From assembly GCA_026707185.1 (NCBI GenBank), contig JAPOXI010000072.1:1-7471 (forward strand): DNA of 7,471 nt, written 5' to 3'. The position numbers were made by a program, and so were the translations under genes. Of this stretch, positions 1 to 6,271 are shown piece by piece. The stretch is from Chloroflexota bacterium (GTDB taxonomy: Bacteria > Chloroflexota > UBA11872). Every line of letters begins with the position of its first letter. Positions within the stretch are counted from its first letter, which is position 1. The notes under the pieces were generated by a model. That model searched no databases. It worked only from the letters and a program-made list of their open reading frames with translations, and had not been told where the DNA came from.

Positions 1-971
1 CGCCGGAGCACGCGGAGATCATGACCGCGAACCTGGTGGAAGCGGACATGCGGGGTGTGACCTCGCACGGACACTGGCTGCTGCAGCGCTACTCCGGTCA
101 GCTGGACACGGGCGAGATGAATCCGCGGCCCAACGTTCGGGTGGTCCGAGAGACCGCCGCGACGGTGCTGGTGGACGGGGACTCCGCGCCGGGCCACGTG
201 GCGGGGGCGCTGACGATGCGGGCGGTGATCGAGAAGGCGCGCGAGGCGGGCGCCGCCACCGGTATCACGCGCGGGAGTCGGCACTTCGGGGCCGCGGCGC
301 ATTTTGCCCTGATGGCGGTGCCTCACGATATGGCGGGGTACGCGACAACCAACGCGGGACCGACGATGTTCGCGTTTGGGGGCCGCGAGCGAGTGGTGGG
401 GAATAACCCGATCGCGTACGCCATCCCGGCAGGTCGCGAGCGGCCGCTGGTGCTGGACATGGCGATGTCGATGTCGGCGAACAGCCGCATTGCCATCTTC
501 GAGCGCCTGGGCCAGCGGATTCCCGAGGGGTGGGCGCTGGACAATCGCGGGTTACCCACGACCGATCCCAAAGCGTTTGCCGACGACGGGGCCGGCGCAC
601 CGATCGGAGGCCCCAAAGGCATCGGGCTGGCCCAGGTCGTGGACGCGATGACGGGTGTGCTTTCAGGGTCCGGCTACAGCCGCTCGGTGAGCCGGGTCGA
701 CGGCGACGACGGGGCGATCTCCCACATGTTTCAAGCAACAGACATTGCGGCATTCATGCCCGTGGAGACGTTCAAGGCGCGGATGGACGCGCAGATCGAG
801 CAGTTCAAGAGCTCGGCGCGGGCCGAGGGCGTTGCGGAACTGGTGGTGGCGGGCGAGCTTGAGTGGCGGACGTACGACGAGGCGAAGGCCGAGGGCGTGG
901 CGCTCCTGGAACCGATCATTGCCGATCTGAACGCCGTCGCGGCACACAAAGGGGCCCCGACCCGGCTCTAG
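1..971 (+). CDS. Ldh_2-family malate/L-lactate-type dehydrogenase, 5' end outside window
   Basis: This is an NAD(P)-dependent 2-hydroxyacid oxidoreductase of the malate/L-lactate dehydrogenase (Ldh_2, YlbC/YiaK-like) family, which interconverts 2-hydroxy acids and 2-oxo acids in the cytosol. Counting from the ATG at position 21, the family signature RGVTSHG lies at residues 11-17, with the presumed catalytic His at 16. It is followed by SRHFGAAAHFA (about 86-96), VVGNNPIAYAIP (125-136), LDMAMS (145-150), IPEGWALDNRGLPTTDP (167-183) and GGPKGIGLAQVVDAM (196-210). The ATG at 21 is unlikely to be the true start: the frame stays open to the left edge (codons for PEHAEI precede it), and the family has about 20-30 more residues before this point, so the gene is listed as partial. 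Where relatives usually have a Gly-Lys pair after the LDMA motif, this protein has Ser-Arg (154-155). The exact substrate (malate, lactate, ureidoglycolate, diketogulonate or another) cannot be read from sequence. It ends in TAG, 12 bases from the convergent ispH stop. Confidence 0.9.
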   Translation, partial: PEHAEIMTANLVEADMRGVTSHGHWLLQRYSGQLDTGEMNPRPNVRVVRETAATVLVDGDSAPGHVAGALTMRAVIEKAREAGAATGITRGSRHFGAAAHFALMAVPHDMAGYATTNAGPTMFAFGGRERVVGNNPIAYAIPAGRERPLVLDMAMSMSANSRIAIFERLGQRIPEGWALDNRGLPTTDPKAFADDGAGAPIGGPKGIGLAQVVDAMTGVLSGSGYSRSVSRVDGDDGAISHMFQATDIAAFMPVETFKARMDAQIEQFKSSARAEGVAELVVAGELEWRTYDEAKAEGVALLEPIIADLNAVAAHKGAPTRL

Positions 972-983
972 CCGTTCAGGGGC
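954..983. terminator. Possible bidirectional hairpin at a convergent gene junction
   Basis: A two-part stem spans the stop codon of the dehydrogenase gene and ends right beside the ispH stop codon. The outer arms GCCCC (954-958) and GGGGC (979-983) pair over 5 bp. The inner arms CGGCT (963-967) and AGCCG (970-974) pair over 5 bp, separated by a 4/4 internal loop. The position between two convergent genes suits a shared terminator. There is no T-tract on either side, so it is not a canonical intrinsic terminator, and GC-rich DNA makes such stems common by chance. Confidence 0.3.
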
Positions 984-1871
984 TCAGGCGATGGCGACCG
1001 GATCAAGCTCCGGCTCGTAGGCCTCGATCAGCTCGATGACCTCGCGGGTCACGCGGGCAGGCGTGGAGGCCCCGGCGGTGATGCCTACGCGCATTCCGGG
1101 CTTGAACCAGGAAAGGTCGACGTCGTCGGCGCAATCGACCAGGTGAGCGGGAGTCTGTTTGACGTTGCGCACAACCTCGACGAGCCGGTGGGAGTTTGAA
1201 CTGCGATCGCTGCCGACCACCACCACCAGATCGCAGACATCGGCCGCCTGGACGGCGGCTTCCTGCCGGTCCTGGGTCGCGAGGCAGATGTCGTTGTGAA
1301 CTTCGACCTGGGGGTACCTGGCAACGACGGCGTCAATGACGTCCTGCGTGTCCCAAATGCTGAGGGTGGTCTGGGTGGTGACCGCGAGGCGGTCGTTCTG
1401 AAGATCCAGCCGGGCGACATCTTCCACGGTGCTGACCAGATGCACGTGGCCGGGGGCCTCGCCGATGGCGCCGTCGGGTTCGGGATGTCCCTGCTTGCCC
1501 ACGTAGATGATTTCGTAGCCGCGGGACACCAGGTCGATGATGAGATCGTGGGTGATATAGACGTCGGAGCAGGTGGCGTCAATCACCGTCAGGCCCTTGT
1601 CAATGGCGCGCTGCTTGACGGCAGGCGAGACACCGTGGGCGGTGAGGATCACGGTGCCGTGCTCGATTTCTTCCAAGCCGGCCATGCGGTCGTCAAAGTC
1701 GACCAGCTTCACCCCGTTTTCCGCCAACTCGTTGACCACATGGGCGTTATGCACGAGGTAGCCCAGCATGTAGACGGGGCCCTGGTGCTGCGCGCCGGCC
1801 TCGTTGGCGAGGCGAATCGCATCGACCACGCCGTGGCAGAACCCGCGAGGCGTAATGCGGAGAACATTCAT
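984..1871 (-). CDS. ispH: 4-hydroxy-3-methylbut-2-enyl diphosphate reductase (IspH/LytB)
   Basis: IspH is the last enzyme of the MEP isoprenoid pathway. This cytosolic iron-sulfur enzyme reductively dehydrates HMBPP to IPP and DMAPP. The protein is 295 aa from the ATG at 1871, a normal length. The three cluster cysteines are all present: Cys12 in PRGFCHGV, Cys101 in DATCSDV and Cys196 in NDICLATQDRQEA. Substrate-site motifs are also visible: HN at 41-42, TAHG near 78-81, GHPE near 128-131 (including the catalytic Glu), TTQTTLS, SSN at 224-226 and GAST near 268-271. An in-frame TTG lies one codon upstream at 1874, but the ATG gives Cys12 and His41, the same numbering as the E. coli enzyme, so I prefer it. 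No clear Shine-Dalgarno sequence precedes it; the leader carries a short TGAC/TGAT tandem run instead. The thioredoxin-domain gene lies 61 bases upstream on the same strand, so co-transcription is possible. Its stop is TGA. Confidence 0.97.
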   Translation of the reverse strand: MNVLRITPRGFCHGVVDAIRLANEAGAQHQGPVYMLGYLVHNAHVVNELAENGVKLVDFDDRMAGLEEIEHGTVILTAHGVSPAVKQRAIDKGLTVIDATCSDVYITHDLIIDLVSRGYEIIYVGKQGHPEPDGAIGEAPGHVHLVSTVEDVARLDLQNDRLAVTTQTTLSIWDTQDVIDAVVARYPQVEVHNDICLATQDRQEAAVQAADVCDLVVVVGSDRSSNSHRLVEVVRNVKQTPAHLVDCADDVDLSWFKPGMRVGITAGASTPARVTREVIELIEAYEPELDPVAIA

Positions 1872-1932
1872 CAATCAGTCAGTCAGCGGTCCAGGCGGCC
1901 TCTACAAGAATTGCACAACGGCACGTCGGGCG

Positions 1933-3966
1933 TTAAGCCTCGGCCAGCAACTCGCGGACCGTATCGGGATCGGCGGTCGGCAGCTTGCACACGAATCCGT
2001 GACACACATAGGCAGCGGCCTGGCCATCAAGCGTCTGCCGGTCCTGGAGCAGGGGAATCCCTGCGGCGGCCGCGTTGTCCGCCGCGGCCACAACAGCGCG
2101 GGGTCGATAGGTTTCGCGAATGACGGCGAGCAGGTCCTGCCGGTCGGCTTGATCGCCAACCACGGCGATGCCAACGGGCTGACCAACCAGGAAGTCAGCG
2201 GCGCCGAACCACTGCGCGAAGGCCGTGGGGTAGCTGGTTGCTCCCGGGCCAACCGCGGTCAGCGCTCGCTCGGCGGCATCCAGATAGCGAGCCTCGCCCG
2301 TCAGCGCGTGCATGCGACCCAGGACGGTGATCGCCATTGAACCACCGGACGGCGTGGCGTTGTCCTGGACATTCTTGGGTCGGGTTACCAGTTGCTCGTG
2401 GTCGTTGCTGGTGTCGAAGAAGCCGCCCTCGGGATCCTGAAAGTGTTCCAGCGTCGCGTCAGCGAGCACCTGGGCCGCCAGGAACCAGCGGTCGTCGAAG
2501 GTGGTCTGGTAGAGCTCCAGCAGGCCCTCGGCGAGGCAGGCGTAGTCTTCGAGGTACGCGTTGAAGCGGGCGCGGCCGTCTTTCCAGGTGCGCCAGAGGC
2601 GACCGCCGTCGCGCCAGAGTTCGGTTGTGCAGAACTCGGCGGCGGACGTGGCGGTTACGAGGTAATCGTCACGGTCGAGCGCGCGTCCGGCCTCGGCGAA
2701 GGCGGCGATCATAAGGCCGTTCCAGGCGGTGATGACCTTGTCGTCGAGGCCCGGGCGGATTCGGCCGGCCCGGCGTTCGAACAGGCGGGGGAGCGCACGG
2801 TCCGTGGCGGACTGGATTTCCGACGTGCTCACGTCGTGCTGATAGGCCAGCACGTCCAGATCCTTGAGCCGGCGTGGGATATTGACGCCTTCCCAGTTGC
2901 CGCGGTCGGATACGTCGTAGGTGTCGGCCACCAGATCGGCGTCCGGGCCGAGCACGTCGCGGACCTCGTCCAGCGACCAGACGTAGAACTTGCCCTCTTC
3001 GCCTTCGGAGTCGGCGTCCAGGGTGCTGAAGAAGCCGCCCTGTGGATGCGTCATCTCGCGAACGACCCAGTCCAGCGTTTCCTCGACAACGCGGCGATGG
3101 GCCGGATCGCCGGCGATCTGCCAGGCGTGCAGGTACACGCGGGCGAGCTGGCTGTTGTCGTAGAGCATCTTTTCGAAGTGGGGCACGTGCCAGGCGGCGT
3201 CGACGCTGTAGCGGTGGAAGCCGCCGCCAACGTGGTCGTAGATGCCACCGCGGGCCATGCGGTGGAGGGCACGGTCGGCAATGTCGAGCAGCAGGCCCTC
3301 GCCGGTGGCCAGGTGGCGGCGCAGCAGGAACTCGACGGCCATGGCCTGCGGGAACTTGGGGGCCTGGCCCCAGCCCCCGTGGGTACGGTCCTCGCTGCCG
3401 GCCAGGGCCTGCGAGGCGCGGCGCAGATCGTCGTCAGTCACGGGAGCAGCGGGCAAGTCGAGACTGTCGGCCGCCTGGATCGCTTCCGTGAGTCGACCGG
3501 CACCCGACTCCAACTCGTCCCGACGGTTCAACCAGGCGTCGTTAACGGCGGTGAGCACCTGCTGGAAGGAGGGCATGCCCTGCCGGGGTTCCGGCGGGAA
3601 GTAGGTGCCGCCGTGGAACGGCTTGCCCTCCGGCGTCATGAACACCGACATGGGCCAGCCGCCGTGGCGGGTGAGCAACTGGACGGCCGACATGTAGATC
3701 TGGTCCACGTCGGGGCGCTCCTCGCGGTCGACCTTGACGGCGATGAAGTGCTCATTGAGGACGTCCGCCGTTGCCTGGTCTTCGAACGACTCACGCTCCA
3801 TGACGTGGCACCAGTGACAGGCGGCGTAGCCGACGCTGAGGAAGATGGGTTTGCCGGCGGCACGGGCCGCGGCGAACGCCTCGTCGCCCCAGGGATACCA
3901 GTCCACGGGGTTGTACTGGTGCTGGAGCAGGTAGGGGCTGGACTCGGCGGCGAGGCGATTGGGCAT
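1933..3966 (-). CDS. Thioredoxin-domain protein of the SPATA20/YyaL (DUF255) family
   Basis: This large cytosolic protein has an N-terminal thioredoxin-like domain fused to an (alpha/alpha)6-barrel-type domain resembling N-acylglucosamine 2-epimerases and glycosidases. It is 677 aa from the ATG at 3966, normal for the family. The N-terminus follows the family pattern: SPYLLQH and NPVDWYPWG, the redox-like pair CHWCHVM (Cys50 and Cys53), [14 protein letters not shown] (about 79-92), GGWP (102-105) and TYFPP (121-125). The barrel region shows [61 protein letters not shown] and NATPSGGS. It ends with the usual short tail carrying two cysteines (CHGFVC). An ATG at 3996 would add ten residues, but relatives typically begin close to MPNRLAxExSPYLLQH, so I chose 3966; neither start has a strong ribosome binding site. 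The biological role of bacterial members is not established; a redox or chaperone-like function is inferred from the CxxC motif. ispH follows 61 bases downstream. Confidence 0.95.
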   Translation of the reverse strand: MPNRLAAESSPYLLQHQYNPVDWYPWGDEAFAAARAAGKPIFLSVGYAACHWCHVMERESFEDQATADVLNEHFIAVKVDREERPDVDQIYMSAVQLLTRHGGWPMSVFMTPEGKPFHGGTYFPPEPRQGMPSFQQVLTAVNDAWLNRRDELESGAGRLTEAIQAADSLDLPAAPVTDDDLRRASQALAGSEDRTHGGWGQAPKFPQAMAVEFLLRRHLATGEGLLLDIADRALHRMARGGIYDHVGGGFHRYSVDAAWHVPHFEKMLYDNSQLARVYLHAWQIAGDPAHRRVVEETLDWVVREMTHPQGGFFSTLDADSEGEEGKFYVWSLDEVRDVLGPDADLVADTYDVSDRGNWEGVNIPRRLKDLDVLAYQHDVSTSEIQSATDRALPRLFERRAGRIRPGLDDKVITAWNGLMIAAFAEAGRALDRDDYLVTATSAAEFCTTELWRDGGRLWRTWKDGRARFNAYLEDYACLAEGLLELYQTTFDDRWFLAAQVLADATLEHFQDPEGGFFDTSNDHEQLVTRPKNVQDNATPSGGSMAITVLGRMHALTGEARYLDAAERALTAVGPGATSYPTAFAQWFGAADFLVGQPVGIAVVGDQADRQDLLAVIRETYRPRAVVAAADNAAAAGIPLLQDRQTLDGQAAAYVCHGFVCKLPTADPDTVRELLAEA

Positions 3967-4090
3967 GGAGCTCGGGACCTTGTGGGGCGGCAACATTCAA
4001 TTCTGACGGCCGACGGACAATCCGCCAACGCCGGTCATCCCACCGCCAGCCGAATACCCGGCGTCGGTCACAACGTCAGCGCGCCACCAC

Positions 4091-5167
4091 TTAGTGCGCC
4101 AACGCCTGCTCCACGTAGCGCTCCAGTGTCGTTCGGTGCCGCTGCAATGCGAGGCGACCCGGGCTCCCTGCAGTCACACCGATGACCCGGTCGATCCACC
4201 GGAGCAATCGCTGGGCATTGTGAGTGTGGTACTGCTTCCCCCACTGACTCACCACAAAATATTGACCGCCGTATATTTCGCTCCAATATCTGCTATAACC
4301 CCTGACTGAACGGCCGTCCTTCCTTCGCCGTAGAAGAGCCAAATTGCCAATCTGCAATCCCAGGTTGCGCCGGCAATAGCCAGAATCCGTCAGGTTCGCG
4401 ATGGCCTCTTCATCCAACAGCTCAGGGTAGTCCTCCAACATCGTCTTCATGAGGCTCGAGACGAGCGGCTGCAGCGTTGCTCGGGGAATACGCGATGTCT
4501 CCGGCTTGGCGCGTTTCTTGGGTGACGACTCGTCGGGGATCGCACTCGACAGCCCGCTCACCTCCAGCAGCTTTGCCGACCGTACGAACAGCTCCGATGT
4601 GTCCGCTACTGCCTGGGCAGCTACCAGCGTGGGGCGCACCAGTTCATCTCTAAACCGGGCGTTGGTCTGCAAGTGCCATCCGACGTCCGGGTACACCGTC
4701 CGCAGCTCGGCGAACGACTCGACCAGCTCGACGTCTATTGACTCCCGAACCTTGGGGGAAACGAAATACAGGTGCGTCGGCGTGTCCGCTGGCAGATACG
4801 CCCGGAGGATTAACATCGAACGCAGGACTTTCTTCAGCACGCGCGTGCGCGTGCCCTCAGCGCCGCCATAGTTCAGTCCAGCCTCGTGAAAGGCCACGTC
4901 GAGCGCGTGGACGCTGCCGTTCTGTCCTACGCCGAGCACATCAATCTCGGCTTGCTTAAGAAACTGGTCGACGCTCCTAGTGCGCCTGAACACCGTCCCG
5001 TCGGTCTCAAACCGCTCGCGCATCCCCGCGAATAGCGACTCCAGTTGTTCGTCCAGCAGAATCCTGGACCAGTGCTCGGAAGCTTTCCAGTTGGCCTGCA
5101 CCAGCCAGCACTGCTTGACATGCCGAAGGAATGAATAAGCCAGGGACTCTCCCATCTCGATTTTCAT
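4091..5167 (-). CDS. Uncharacterised protein with a nuclease-like N-terminal pattern, in a low-GC segment
   Basis: This 358-aa soluble protein has no assigned function. It resembles, from memory, a widespread uncharacterised family that starts with MxIEMGES and carries AEIDVLG, DVAFHEAGLNYG and an R/K-rich helix. From the ATG at 5167, EIDVLG is at about 74-79, ALDVAFHEAGLNYG at 88-101, KKVLRSM at 112-118 and the strand HLYFVSPKV at 132-140. The Asp-strand-Asp order looks like a PD-(D/E)XK nuclease core, but alanine occupies the position where the ExK lysine would be. Two lysines at 112-113 might compensate; this is inference. A basic linker (about 217-228) leads to a C-terminal region with GYSRYW, YFVVSQW and HNAQRLLRWI. 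A TTG at 5194 would add nine residues. The ATG at 5167 is preferred because it starts at the conserved KIEMGES, with GGGAAGGA 12 bases upstream. Base composition is lower in GC than the neighbours, and AGA, ATA and TAT codons cluster near the GYSRYW motif, which suggests acquisition by transfer. No partner gene is adjacent. Confidence 0.85.
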   Translation of the reverse strand: MKIEMGESLAYSFLRHVKQCWLVQANWKASEHWSRILLDEQLESLFAGMRERFETDGTVFRRTRSVDQFLKQAEIDVLGVGQNGSVHALDVAFHEAGLNYGGAEGTRTRVLKKVLRSMLILRAYLPADTPTHLYFVSPKVRESIDVELVESFAELRTVYPDVGWHLQTNARFRDELVRPTLVAAQAVADTSELFVRSAKLLEVSGLSSAIPDESSPKKRAKPETSRIPRATLQPLVSSLMKTMLEDYPELLDEEAIANLTDSGYCRRNLGLQIGNLALLRRRKDGRSVRGYSRYWSEIYGGQYFVVSQWGKQYHTHNAQRLLRWIDRVIGVTAGSPGRLALQRHRTTLERYVEQALAH

Positions 5168-5179
5168 GGCCCACTCGCG

Positions 5180-5187
5180 TCCTTCCC
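5180..5187 (-). promoter_or_regulatory. Ribosome binding site for the uncharacterised 358-aa protein
   Basis: GGGAAGGA on the minus strand lies 12 bases before the ATG at 5167. The spacing is slightly long, but this is the only purine-rich site near either candidate start. It lies downstream of the alternative TTG at 5194, so it supports the ATG. Confidence 0.5.
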
Positions 5188-5201
5188 AAGGCAATACGCC
5201 A

Positions 5202-5228
5202 AGCGATCGCTGCGTTGACCTGATCGCT
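5202..5228. promoter_or_regulatory. Palindrome plus third half-site upstream of the uncharacterised gene
   Basis: A perfect 10-bp palindrome, AGCGATCGCT (5202-5211), is followed by another copy of the right half, GATCGCT (5222-5228). AGCGATC and GATCGCT therefore also form a 7-bp inverted repeat with a 13-base loop. It sits 35-61 bases upstream of the ATG at 5167, inside the intergenic gap. It could be an operator or a hairpin in the leader; no regulator is encoded in the window and the function is unproven. Confidence 0.3.
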
Positions 5229-5281
5229 CAGCAACCGGAACGCAGTTTCCTGCCCACCGATTCGCGGCGCCGGCTAAGTGT

Positions 5282-6106
5282 CTATGGTCCCAGTAGGTCA
5301 TACAGCTGATCGCGCAGCCGAACGGTCTCGCTCAGTACGTCCTGGCCGTCCAGGGACAGCCAGCCGACGTGGACGATCTCGAGGGCAATAATTCCGTTGT
5401 AGTCGGCGGCCTTGAGGTCGCCGACGATACGGGCGAAGTCGATTTCGCCGTCGTCAAAGCCGGTCTGCAACTTCCCGAGGGCCGCCTGGCGGGCGTGCCA
5501 GTGGGTGCCGTGGGGGTGCATAACGGCGATCTGTTCGTAGGTCATGCCGTGGAAGACGAAGTGAGAGTGGTCGACGGTGAGCGACAGTCCCTGGACTTCG
5601 TCCAGCATGCGCAGCGCAAGTTCGGGGCTCCAGGTGACGCTCTCGACGTGCGGCTCGATGCGAAGCCGGACCCCGCGTGCAGCGGCGTGTTCGGCCAGGG
5701 GAATCAGCTGGTCGCGGCCGCGCGTGAAGGCCGTCTCAGCGTCGACACCGGGCCAGTACTTGCCCGGGCTGAGCGATATGCCGTCCAAGCCGACTTCGGC
5801 GGCGAAGTCGATCCAGCCGGCGTAGACCTGACGCTGGTGGACGTATTCCTCTTCGTCGGGCGTGTTGGTGATGTGCTTGTCGGTGGCCTGGGGGAAGGCA
5901 TCGTAGAAGCGCATGCCGTGGCGCTCGCCGATGGCACGGACGCGCTCGGCTTCACGCTCGGGGTGTGCGCCAACGACATCCGGATCCAGGTCGGCTCCAT
6001 TGCCCAGGTCCATGACGGACATACCAAGCGCACGCCAGACGCGGACCGACTCGTCCAGCTTCAAATGCGGGGTGGAGAAGATGTGACCGCCGAGTTCAAT
6101 GGACAT
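5282..6106 (-). CDS. Sugar phosphate isomerase/epimerase (xylose isomerase-like TIM barrel)
   Basis: This 274-aa cytosolic protein belongs to the AP_endonuc_2/xylose isomerase-like TIM-barrel superfamily, whose members use a divalent metal to isomerise or epimerise sugars, inositols or related compounds. The length is typical. The likely metal ligands appear in the expected order at strand ends: Glu151 in RIEPH, Asp179 in TVDHSHF, His202 or His204 in THWHARQ, and Glu243 in IALEIVH. Other barrel features are LGMSVMDLG (27-35), DGISLSPGKYW (108-118) and the helix-strand unit IVGDLKAADYNGIIALEI (227-244). The start is supported by GGAAG six bases before the ATG. A candidate promoter with a perfect -35 TTGACA lies upstream, so it may be transcribed on its own. 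The substrate cannot be told from sequence, and there is no neighbouring sugar kinase, dehydrogenase or transporter to suggest a pathway. Confidence 0.9.
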   Translation of the reverse strand: MSIELGGHIFSTPHLKLDESVRVWRALGMSVMDLGNGADLDPDVVGAHPEREAERVRAIGERHGMRFYDAFPQATDKHITNTPDEEEYVHQRQVYAGWIDFAAEVGLDGISLSPGKYWPGVDAETAFTRGRDQLIPLAEHAAARGVRLRIEPHVESVTWSPELALRMLDEVQGLSLTVDHSHFVFHGMTYEQIAVMHPHGTHWHARQAALGKLQTGFDDGEIDFARIVGDLKAADYNGIIALEIVHVGWLSLDGQDVLSETVRLRDQLYDLLGP

Positions 6107-6112
6107 GGCTGG

Positions 6113-6117
6113 CTTCC
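6113..6117 (-). promoter_or_regulatory. Ribosome binding site for the sugar isomerase gene
   Basis: GGAAG on the minus strand is separated by six bases from the ATG at 6106. Its spacing is good and it supports the chosen start. Confidence 0.55.
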
Positions 6118-6135
6118 AGGAATCAGGCCTCGGTA

Positions 6136-6164
6136 ATCAAGCCATCGGCGTACCCCGGTGTCAA
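6136..6164 (-). promoter_or_regulatory. Candidate sigma-70-type promoter for the sugar isomerase gene
   Basis: A perfect TTGACA -35 element (6159-6164, minus strand) is followed by a 17-base spacer and CTTGAT (6136-6141), which matches TATAAT at only three of six positions. Transcription would start near 6128, giving a leader of about 20 bases that contains the GGAAG site. The weak -10 keeps confidence low. Confidence 0.35.
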
Positions 6165-6271
6165 CCCGGTGCCCGCGCACGTTGACCCACGGCCCGGCCA
6201 GTGCTCACCGGGGCGACCTCACGGTCCCAGCATGGGATTCCACGACTGCCAGTTGGCCGCGGGCCGCCGGG

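Noticed and set aside
1296..2123. A 275-codon + strand open frame across ispH and the end of the next gene
   Set aside because: It spans two well-supported minus-strand genes and has no domain signature; it is a composition artefact.
4011..4025. Small hairpin GGCGGA-TTG-TCCGTC on the minus strand upstream of the thioredoxin-domain gene
   Set aside because: It is a 6-bp stem including a G-U pair, with no T-tract and no known leader motif; it is not distinctive enough to annotate.
4028..4064. Inverted repeat ACGCCGG (4028-4034) and CCGGCGT (4058-4064) after the low-GC gene, considered as a terminator
   Set aside because: The loop is 23 bases long and there is no T-tract on the minus strand, so pairing by chance is more likely in this GC-rich gap.
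2392..4185. A 597-codon open frame on the + strand, antisense to the thioredoxin-domain gene
   Set aside because: It mirrors a gene with strong family motifs in a very GC-rich region, where stop codons are rare in antisense frames. Its translation is low-complexity Gly/Ala/Val-rich with no recognisable motif.
4088..5280. CACTTAG (4088-4094) and CTAAGTG (5274-5280) as possible terminal inverted repeats of a small element around the low-GC gene
   Set aside because: The match is only 7 bp. Between two gaps of roughly 90 bases such a match has a fair chance of arising randomly. No target-site duplication flanks it, and one copy overlaps the stop codon.
5369..6136. A 255-codon + strand open frame opposite the sugar isomerase gene
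   Set aside because: It is antisense to a gene with a full set of TIM-barrel metal-site motifs, and the translation has no family resemblance.
6255..6265. GGCC-GCG-GGCC stem just after the TPR gene stop, considered as a terminator
   Set aside because: The stem is only 4 bp, made of self-complementary GGCC, with no T-tract; it is expected by chance in GC-rich DNA.
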